From positions 4,066-24,121 of the forward strand of contig PBSP01000010.1 of assembly GCA_002726845.1 (NCBI GenBank): a stretch of DNA of 20,056 nt, written 5' to 3'. Both the position numbers and the translations under genes were made by a program. The notes beneath the pieces are model-generated. The model was not told the origin of the DNA. It ran no database searches and saw nothing but the letters and a program-made list of their open reading frames with translations. Numbering within the stretch: the first letter of the stretch is position 1; the number at the start of each line of letters is the position of its first letter. This DNA comes from Methanobacteriota archaeon. Lineage in GTDB: Archaea > Thermoplasmatota > Poseidoniia > Poseidoniales > Poseidoniaceae. Shown here piece after piece: positions 14,074 through 20,056 of the stretch.

Positions 14074-14670
14074 TTAGCTTCGTATTGTAGCGAACAAAAG
14101 ATACGTTAGGGACAAGAGTGCAACAATTCCAACAGTGTAATCCAACGGGCTAAATTCTCTGTCTTCAGTCTGAAGTAAATCTCCATCGTAGAGTATACCT
14201 GGAAGACGTAGCGCAACTGAGTTCCATTCATCTCCAGTACTCGCTCCATTCCCATTAACAGCATTCCCATAAACAATAAAGTCAACAAACGATGTGTTGT
14301 CTTCTGGACTTATGAATGAGAAATTCCACGCACGGAACCCATTGCCAATTTCGGTGTGAGTCCAACCGTCGTCTTTCTGTTGAATATAGCCCTGATTTGC
14401 ATCGAATGAAATCTCTCCATCTGAAATCTGTAGCCGAAAGCCGCCCATTGCACCATCGTCCGATGGCGGTATGTTTTCCGAGCTTATTACAATTGAAAAG
14501 TTGTAGGTTTTATTGGATTCAAAGGATTCAGGAAGGCCTTGCACTTGAATTGAGGTTCCCGCATTCCTCTCACCATGACAGAGACAACCCCCGTCTGCAG
14601 ATCGACCGATTCCGCTTGGGGCAGATGTTGCAATCGGAACCAGTAGAGCAATGACAATTAGTCCCAGCAT
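14074..14670 (-). CDS. Exported choice-of-anchor V-like protein with a C-x-C-H motif
   Basis: From ATG 14670 this is a 198-residue exported protein: signal peptide (LGLIVIALLVPIATSAPS), then GGCLCHG (Cys29, Cys31, His32), a beta-rich domain, and a C-terminal TM anchor (YTVGIVALLSLTYLLFATIRS). The domain core, with TYNFSIVISS, GGFRLQISDGEISF, RAWNFSFISPEDNTSFVDF and YGNAVNGNGASTGDEW, fits the choice-of-anchor V pattern, which ends in a GNA-NG-G-SGD signature. In that family the N-terminal segment commonly has a CxxCH heme-type motif. Here the spacing is one residue shorter (C-L-C-H), so covalent heme c attachment is doubtful and metal binding is an alternative. A TTG at 14679 is a weaker start. 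It converges on ftsZ with no gap. Ligand and role are unknown. Confidence 0.75.
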   Translation of the reverse strand: MLGLIVIALLVPIATSAPSGIGRSADGGCLCHGERNAGTSIQVQGLPESFESNKTYNFSIVISSENIPPSDDGAMGGFRLQISDGEISFDANQGYIQQKDDGWTHTEIGNGFRAWNFSFISPEDNTSFVDFIVYGNAVNGNGASTGDEWNSVALRLPGILYDGDLLQTEDREFSPLDYTVGIVALLSLTYLLFATIRS

Positions 14671-14786
14671 TGCTCGCAATGGAACCCCTCATTCCCACCA
14701 AATATGGGTGCCATTTGAACCTTTCATGTTGATCCAAATTGAACAATACTTCAAAAGCGGACGGGGTACAATTGTCTATTGATACC

Positions 14787-15275
14787 ATGGATTTTGAACA
14801 TGCGGACATGCAATACTTTGATGCAGACGATGTAGATATTTTCGCTGAGTTGGGCACTCCAGCACCTGTACAAGCAAGCGCTTCAAACCCGCTGCATGAA
14901 ATTCTCTTGGAAGAGGAAAAACCTCTCGATGTCGATCCTCATCTCGTGGCCGAACTGCTACAGGTTCTTGCTCAGCATTCAATTCTAAAAAACAATAACA
15001 ACACAAACGAAATGCTGTCAGGACTCGCACAAAACATCGACATGAACTCTGCACGTGTGACGCTCAATGATGACGAATATCGGCTATCCCTCCTCGTTGA
15101 ACTGCAAGACAATCAACATATTCGCCCATGCGTACGCGCCAACAGGTCTTTGGGGCAGTTTGATTTTGTCGAAGAACAAAATGTACCCTCTAAGTGGAAG
15201 CCTCTCTACGATTTGCTCGAAAACGCGTTTAAGCAAGCAATTCAATCTCTAAAAAACAGTACTTATCTCGGATGA
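14787..15275 (+). CDS. Uncharacterised acidic soluble protein
   Basis: I do not recognise this 162-residue protein. From ATG 14787 it starts MDFEHADMQYFDADDVDIF, an acidic segment. A helix-rich centre follows (LVAELLQVLAQHSILK, then a poly-Asn stretch NNNN), and then a C-terminal region with YRLSLLVELQDNQHIRPCVRANR and WKPLYDLLENAFKQAIQSL. There are no TM segments, no signal peptide and no known catalytic motif. An in-frame TTG at 14739 would add 16 residues, and I rejected it because the ATG lies in a better context. It is divergent from the exported protein gene at 14670 and its last 13 bases overlap the end of the converging OsmC gene. It may be lineage-specific. Confidence 0.68.
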   Translation: MDFEHADMQYFDADDVDIFAELGTPAPVQASASNPLHEILLEEEKPLDVDPHLVAELLQVLAQHSILKNNNNTNEMLSGLAQNIDMNSARVTLNDDEYRLSLLVELQDNQHIRPCVRANRSLGQFDFVEEQNVPSKWKPLYDLLENAFKQAIQSLKNSTYLG

Positions 15276-15649
15276 AGAACGAGATCCCAGTTTATTTCGA
15301 TGTTCTCATCAAGAGAATTTGAAACTGAACAATATTTTTCGTGGGATTTTTCAATCGTGCGTCGAACCAATTTCTCTGGAACATCTCCTTCAACGTGGTA
15401 AATCATGTTAATCTCGGTAAATGAGCGCGGATATTCTTCTCTTCTCTGACCGTCCAAGTCCACCCAGACCTTTCCAAATTGTCTGTCTTTAAGTCCTACA
15501 ACGACATCAACGATTGAACATGCCCCAATCATCTGCAAGAAAATTTGCATCGGGGATGGACCGTCTTCCCAATCGACACGAATCGATTGACCTCGCTCGT
15601 TTTGGCAGTCTAGGATGGTTCCGCTTGACCAGTGTACGCTCCCTCTCAT
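15263..15649 (-). CDS. OsmC family protein (thiol peroxidase-like)
   Basis: A 128-residue OsmC/Ohr-superfamily protein. The N-terminal beta region (GSVHWSSGTIL, then IRVDWEDG) leads into the family helix GPSPMQIFLQMIGACSIVDVV (with Cys44), and the C-terminal helix ends in EKYCSVSNSL (Cys107). The two cysteines lie where OsmC and Ohr have their reactive pair, so reduction of organic hydroperoxides or a related thiol chemistry is likely. I chose ATG 15649; a TTG at 15658 is the alternative. The gene converges on the unknown protein with a 13-base overlap and is divergent from icd with about 58 bases between starts, so the two may share regulatory sequence. Substrate is not known. Confidence 0.88.
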   Translation of the reverse strand: MRGSVHWSSGTILDCQNERGQSIRVDWEDGPSPMQIFLQMIGACSIVDVVVGLKDRQFGKVWVDLDGQRREEYPRSFTEINMIYHVEGDVPEKLVRRTIEKSHEKYCSVSNSLDENIEINWDLVLHPR

Positions 15650-15707
15650 AGAGACCAAGCCATCGGTTGGTTCTTCAAGTGGTTATGGGTGGGTCGGTTT
15701 GAGAAGT

Positions 15708-16934
15708 ATGAGCGGCCAACCTGTTGTTATGCAAAACGGAAAACTACACGTCCCAAATAATCCAATTATCCATTACATCGAAGGAGATGGAATCGGCGTG
15801 GACATCAGCCCAGTCATGATTTCAGTGGTTAGTGCAGCTGTCAGAAAAGCATACAGTGGTGAACGCGAGATTGTTTGGAAAGAAGTTCTCGCTGGAGAAA
15901 AAGCATTTCATGCGACGGGACAATGGTTGCCTGAAACGACCTTGGAGGCCATGCGCACTGGACTCGTGTCGATCAAAGGACCATTGACAACCCCTGTAGG
16001 TGGAGGAATCCGTTCTTTGAATGTTGCTCTAAGGCAAAAGTTAGATCTTTTTGCATGCGTGAGACCAGTCCGCTGGTATGAAGGAACGCCTTCTCCTGTG
16101 AGAAAGCCTGGAGACGTTGACATGATTATTTTTCGCGAAAACAGTGAGGATGTTTATGCTGGTATTGAATGGGAATCAGGTTCAGATGGAGTAAAAAAAC
16201 TCATTGATTTCCTAACAAATGAAATGGGTGTTGATAAGATTCGATTCCCAAACTCATCAGGCATTGGAATCAAGCCCATCAGTCAAGAAGGAACGGTAAG
16301 GATCGTTCGTGCAGCACTTCAATACGCTATCGATAACGACAAGGAAAGTGTCACACTGGTTCACAAAGGAAACATTATGAAATTCACAGAAGGTGGATTT
16401 CGAGATTGGGGTTACCAACTTGCAAAAGACGAATTTGGTGCAGTTGAACTTGATGGCGGCCCGTGGTGCACGATGAAAAATCCAACAACGGGCAATGAAA
16501 TAATTATCAAGGATGTTATCGCAGACGCCATGCTCCAGCAGATTATCACACGACCTGCGGAGTACAGCGTCATTGCAACAATGAATCTAAACGGAGATTA
16601 CATTTCAGACGCACTGGCTGCACAAGTTGGTGGTATTGGGATTGCTCCAGGAGCAAACATCAACTACGATACTGGAATTTCAATCTTTGAAGCAACTCAC
16701 GGAACCGCACCGAAATATGCGGGACAAGACAAAGTAAATCCTGGATCTGTTATCCTCTCTGCTGAAATGATGCTGAGACACATGGGATGGAATGAGGCTG
16801 CAGATTTGATCGTGAAAGGTATGGAAGGAGCTATTAGTGCAAAGACCGTTACGTACGATTTTGAACGACTAATGGACGATGCAATACTCCTTTCTTGCTC
16901 CGAATTCGGTGATGCTCTAATACGACACATGTGA
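15708..16934 (+). CDS. icd: NADP-dependent isocitrate dehydrogenase, bacterial (E. coli-like) type
   Basis: This enzyme oxidatively decarboxylates isocitrate to 2-oxoglutarate in the TCA cycle, giving NADPH. It has 408 residues from ATG 15708 and follows the E. coli enzyme almost motif for motif: GKLHVPNNPIIHYIEGDGIG (11-30), GPLTTPVGGGIRSLNVALRQ (91-110), IFRENSEDVYAGIEW (141-155), TLVHKGNIMKFTEG (216-229), MNLNGDYISDALAAQVGG (292-309) and GTAPKYAGQDKVNPGS (332-347). Lys336-Tyr337 match the pair that selects NADP in E. coli Icd. Ser103 corresponds to the active-site serine phosphorylated by AceK in E. coli. An ATG at 15615 would add 31 residues unlike any Icd and run across the OsmC start, so I rejected it. 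Such strong likeness to a bacterial enzyme suggests acquisition from bacteria. Confidence 0.96.
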   Translation: MSGQPVVMQNGKLHVPNNPIIHYIEGDGIGVDISPVMISVVSAAVRKAYSGEREIVWKEVLAGEKAFHATGQWLPETTLEAMRTGLVSIKGPLTTPVGGGIRSLNVALRQKLDLFACVRPVRWYEGTPSPVRKPGDVDMIIFRENSEDVYAGIEWESGSDGVKKLIDFLTNEMGVDKIRFPNSSGIGIKPISQEGTVRIVRAALQYAIDNDKESVTLVHKGNIMKFTEGGFRDWGYQLAKDEFGAVELDGGPWCTMKNPTTGNEIIIKDVIADAMLQQIITRPAEYSVIATMNLNGDYISDALAAQVGGIGIAPGANINYDTGISIFEATHGTAPKYAGQDKVNPGSVILSAEMMLRHMGWNEAADLIVKGMEGAISAKTVTYDFERLMDDAILLSCSEFGDALIRHM

Positions 16935-16972
16935 ACGCTAGGCATTTCACGGTAGTTTCCTGCATCATAGGA

Positions 16973-19900
16973 TTAAGATTCACGGAGCCATTGCTTGAGG
17001 GTCCGACTGTTCTTAGCAATACCGAATCCGAACCTTTCTTCAAATGCTCGTGCTACAACTGTAAAATCTCCATCATGTGTGGCAACAACAATCGAACCTA
17101 CGTTGTCTATCGGTCGATTTGACAGAGCCGCAGCGTATTGCATGATTTTACGATCGGCATTTTGAGGGTATATCTTTTTGCCATCAATTTCCGTACGGAT
17201 GGTTTTACCATCGTAATGTTGCCGCATTTTGGTCAATTCGTCATAAATTTCATGATGCTGCGAGAGAAACCTTTCCATCGATTTTTGAATCTCATCACTC
17301 ACCGCTTCCGATTCAATTTCATCAGAGTTGCCGCCCCATGTACTGAATTCAAGAATGATTTCTTCAACGATGGATTTCATGTTTTCAGTGGAAGTGGTTG
17401 TTTCAAGAACGTCGTTATCAACAAAAGCGTTCTCAAATCGAGAACGTATGTCTTTGATTGAGCGAGCCACATTTTGAATCTCGCTTCGAACGACTTTGGG
17501 TAGCCAAAGCTCAACCTTGTTGTTCGATGCCAAGTAGAGGAGGTATCCTGCAAAGTGAGAACGCTGATTGGTCGAATCCTCAAAATGGTTGGACCGGTTT
17601 ATTTTTTCCTGAATTCGTTGATACAAAGCGTCGATAACGATGTTTGTATCCACCAACACAAGGGGTTTCAATGGGAGATTCCGAAGGTACCGCCGATCGG
17701 AAGTACGGATGTCGGATTGATGACGATGGAACAGCATTTGCTCAAGATTTGCAAATGACATGTTTCTATCAGCGAAACGTCCTGACAACTGGGCCCGTTC
17801 CAAAATTCGGAGTGCGTCAAGTGGCGAAGATTCACTGGCTTGTTGCGCTAGTGTGTGAACTTCCATCGGGTCCGGGTTGCGCATGAGCATAATGTCTCGA
17901 TATCGTCGATCGAACGATTTCGATCCTTGCGTTCTGTAATCTCGTTGTAACGCATTCGTCGCCGCCAAAAGGCGCCCAGTAAACGGCTCTTTCGGAAGTG
18001 GTTTAGGATGCTCGTCGGGATAATTGAGGAGGAGATCTAGCACATCCTCTTGGAATACAGTTCTGGTTTTTTCCCGCTCCCCTTCCTCCGTTTCTTCGAT
18101 ATACGTCTCATGTTTCTTAACAAAATTCTTCAGCATCGAAGTGGCTTTAGCGGTTTCTTGAATCGAGGCTTGATGCGATACGTCCAAGTAAAGTTGGAAT
18201 CGTTTTGTAATTGCTGCACGAAGATTTGGGTGCTCTGAAAGAAGTTGCTTCGCTTCTCCCCATTTTTCATCGAAAGCGAAATGAATCAAGGCTTTCCTAT
18301 ACAGCATCATTTCTTTATCGTATTCAAATTTCTTAGAGTCAGCAGCGCGCTTAAACAAGCGAGCTGCAGATAGATTGTTTCCTTTTGATGCCTCAAAGGT
18401 TGCTTGAGCAAGCAACGACCAAATGGACCGCTGATGGTTTTGTTGATACCATTGAACCAATCCCTCAATGCCTAGGTCAAATTCATACATCAATTCACGC
18501 ACACCATCGACGATTGGATAGGGTACGGATGGCTGATGAAGAATATTTTCGAGCATGTCAACTACGTTTGAAGAATCGTCACCTCGCTCAAGATACAAAC
18601 GAGCATTGTTCAGTCGAAGTTTTGCAACGATTGTGCGAAGAAGTGCGTTTTCGAGGCGACTTACTTTGTCCTCTTCAAGAGATTCAGTAAGATTTCTCAA
18701 ATGCTTTTCATCAACCAAATGAGATCCACCAGAAGAGAGTGCTTTGACAATTTGATTGAGGGCTTTGATGCCGTTTCTTGATAGAGATTCGCTGAGCTTG
18801 AAATTGCTACCTGATTTGTCAATCCGACCTTCAAGGAGCAAGAGAAGGTTGTGTTCATCATCATTAATCGACTCAGGAACCTCTGTTGATTGGATTACTT
18901 GCAAAGCTTTCCTCCTAGCTTCTCGGGCAACATCCCACCGCTCTTCATCATAACTTGCACCCAAGAGATGTGCAACAATGAGCGTTTCATAGGGGTGCGT
19001 CGGAATGGCTACGTCGTCATCAAAAAGAATCGTGGATAACTCATCCAGATTGAGTGTTTGAACAAAGACGTATACTGCGAGAGATTTGACTTCCAACCAA
19101 CCTTCTCCGTCTTGTTGGTGAAGCAACATCAATGCCTTTGCACGAAGAGGAATCGGAACCGAGGGTTCGCAAGAAATTGATACAAGACCTCCTTCATCGA
19201 TCTTGGACACATTCGATTCAAGCCAAGTATAGGCTTCTGAATTGTTTAACTGAACCAGTAATGGCAGGAGTTCAGAGGCGTCAGAGTCGTCTTCAAGAGA
19301 TATGGATTTGATTATTTCGAGGGCATCATCGCCACGGGCTTCATCAACATAACATCGAAGCATTTTCCAACGTATTACATCGATACGATTGGTTGGTGCT
19401 TGTTCTTCAATTAGCAACTTCAAACCTGTCTCCAATTGCTCTGTTGATGGTTTCATTTTTTCCAACGGACCATTCATCCAGACTAATTTGATGATTGCTT
19501 GACCCAAGTCATCACCCGTTTGGGAGAGATAGGCATCGTCCCATTCAGCAGATCCGTCAGTGAGTTTTAGAGCGAGTTCAAACCGTTTGGCAATTGAGTC
19601 GTCAACTTTCCTAAGTCGCTTCAGTATGGCTTCTGAAGGCGCATTCGTGTTTGCTGCAATCATCAAAGAAACAACTGCAAGCGGCCCTTCCAATTCAAGC
19701 AGCAGCGGTTCAGCATTTGGCCATTTTCCTGAAGAGAGTCTTTTGATCAAACGCTTCATTGCAACAAGTTGTTCAGCTGAATAATGCTGATCTGGAATTG
19801 ATTTAAAAACGTCAAGACAAGATTTCAGATTGTACGGGTCTATTGCACATTTTGTTAAATCAAACTCCTCAGTTGTCGATTCAATTGTGGTATCGAGTAT

Positions 19901-20056
19901 TGGACAAGCAGAAAACTGTCCAAAAATATCGCACCGTTTGGCCATTTGATGCCAAACTGGATGAACGCCTTGTTCAAGACAAATCGTTCGCAAATCCGTC
20001 TCATAAGACCCATGCTTGTCGTCGGACCACGCCTCATTGTGAAGAAATTTATTGAC
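16973..20056 (-). CDS. Giant helical-repeat protein with C-terminal PIN nuclease domain, 5' end beyond the window
   Basis: The frame is open from the right edge to the stop at 16973, giving 1027 visible residues; no ATG or plausible start occurs at the edge, so the N-terminus is missing. Residues up to about 790 are a series of amphipathic helices with TPR/HEAT-like spacing (for example LNNARLYLERGDDSSNVVDML and NLSAARLFKRAADSKKF). The last 230 residues are a PIN domain: LVDTNIVID (D803), LPKVVRSEIQ (E859), ADRKIMQYAAAL (D968) and THDGDF (D994, D996), the full metal-binding acidic set, with a long charged insertion before D968. PIN domains are Mg/Mn-dependent RNases. The architecture recalls PIN proteins of TPR-GreAB-C-PIN systems, but I could not identify a GreAB-C domain. 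It converges on icd with a 38-base gap. RNase activity is inferred from motifs. Confidence 0.85.
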   Translation of the reverse strand, partial: VNKFLHNEAWSDDKHGSYETDLRTICLEQGVHPVWHQMAKRCDIFGQFSACPILDTTIESTTEEFDLTKCAIDPYNLKSCLDVFKSIPDQHYSAEQLVAMKRLIKRLSSGKWPNAEPLLLELEGPLAVVSLMIAANTNAPSEAILKRLRKVDDSIAKRFELALKLTDGSAEWDDAYLSQTGDDLGQAIIKLVWMNGPLEKMKPSTEQLETGLKLLIEEQAPTNRIDVIRWKMLRCYVDEARGDDALEIIKSISLEDDSDASELLPLLVQLNNSEAYTWLESNVSKIDEGGLVSISCEPSVPIPLRAKALMLLHQQDGEGWLEVKSLAVYVFVQTLNLDELSTILFDDDVAIPTHPYETLIVAHLLGASYDEERWDVAREARRKALQVIQSTEVPESINDDEHNLLLLLEGRIDKSGSNFKLSESLSRNGIKALNQIVKALSSGGSHLVDEKHLRNLTESLEEDKVSRLENALLRTIVAKLRLNNARLYLERGDDSSNVVDMLENILHQPSVPYPIVDGVRELMYEFDLGIEGLVQWYQQNHQRSIWSLLAQATFEASKGNNLSAARLFKRAADSKKFEYDKEMMLYRKALIHFAFDEKWGEAKQLLSEHPNLRAAITKRFQLYLDVSHQASIQETAKATSMLKNFVKKHETYIEETEEGEREKTRTVFQEDVLDLLLNYPDEHPKPLPKEPFTGRLLAATNALQRDYRTQGSKSFDRRYRDIMLMRNPDPMEVHTLAQQASESSPLDALRILERAQLSGRFADRNMSFANLEQMLFHRHQSDIRTSDRRYLRNLPLKPLVLVDTNIVIDALYQRIQEKINRSNHFEDSTNQRSHFAGYLLYLASNNKVELWLPKVVRSEIQNVARSIKDIRSRFENAFVDNDVLETTTSTENMKSIVEEIILEFSTWGGNSDEIESEAVSDEIQKSMERFLSQHHEIYDELTKMRQHYDGKTIRTEIDGKKIYPQNADRKIMQYAAALSNRPIDNVGSIVVATHDGDFTVVARAFEERFGFGIAKNSRTLKQWLRES

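Noticed and set aside
15615..15707. Upstream ATG of icd
   Set aside because: The 31 added residues have no Icd counterpart and overlap the 5' end of the OsmC gene; ATG 15708 starts where the family begins.
19991..19993. TTG at 19993 as the start of the PIN-domain protein
   Set aside because: The frame continues upstream to the window edge with protein-like sequence (KFLHNEAWSDDKHGSYETD), so TTG is an internal Leu codon and the gene is 5' truncated by the window.

Overview
The window looks like a contiguous stretch of a chromosome from a planktonic euryarchaeon. My best guess is the Marine Group II/III (Candidatus Poseidoniales-like) lineage. The evidence is an archaeal-type phosphoglycerate kinase, RadA, an FtsZ-type tubulin homologue, an AK6/Fap7-type kinase beside an archaeal-style CDP-alcohol phosphatidyltransferase, a stand-alone Lrp/AsnC ligand-binding domain, an archaeal initiator tRNA with an A1:U72 pair, and several large exported proteins. 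Gene density is high and neighbouring genes often overlap by a few bases. The lineage assignment is inference from gene content and not a phylogenetic result.

Layout. 1-464 (-): 5' part of a DNA methyltransferase with a TSPPY motif that runs off the left edge. 628-1890 (+): phosphoglycerate kinase, followed by tRNA-Thr(CGU) at 1893-1965 (-). 2048-3307 (+): MTA/SAH-type deaminase. 3299-8303 (-): three-gene cluster, read right to left, of a 1098-residue surface protein with FN3/Ig-like repeats and a poly-Asp plus Lys/Arg tail, a Ca2+/H+ antiporter, and a small two-helix membrane protein. 8383-9665 (-): AK6-like kinase translationally coupled to a CDP-alcohol phosphatidyltransferase. 9725-10717 (+): a small Lrp-like sensor domain and a helical protein of unknown role. 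10719-10796 (-): initiator tRNA-Met with an encoded CCA. 10898-11716 (+): lipoprotein. 11822-14073 (+): RadA recombinase and an FtsZ homologue. 14074-14670 (-): exported choice-of-anchor V-like protein. 14787-15275 (+): unknown protein. 15263-15649 (-): OsmC-like protein. 15708-16934 (+): bacterial-type NADP isocitrate dehydrogenase. 16973-20056 (-): a giant helical-repeat protein with a C-terminal PIN nuclease domain, open at the right edge.

How the genes work together. Much of the window is housekeeping: glycolysis/gluconeogenesis, TCA cycle, purine/methionine salvage, recombination, division, phospholipid head-group transfer, tRNAs. The less ordinary parts are the surface-protein/antiporter cluster, whose lead protein carries a highly charged cytoplasmic tail, the giant PIN-domain protein, the truncated methyltransferase and the small unknowns. 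No IS element, CRISPR array, rRNA or phage module was seen. No gene-free stretch longer than 300 bases exists: the largest gaps are 465-627, 10797-10897 and 11717-11821.
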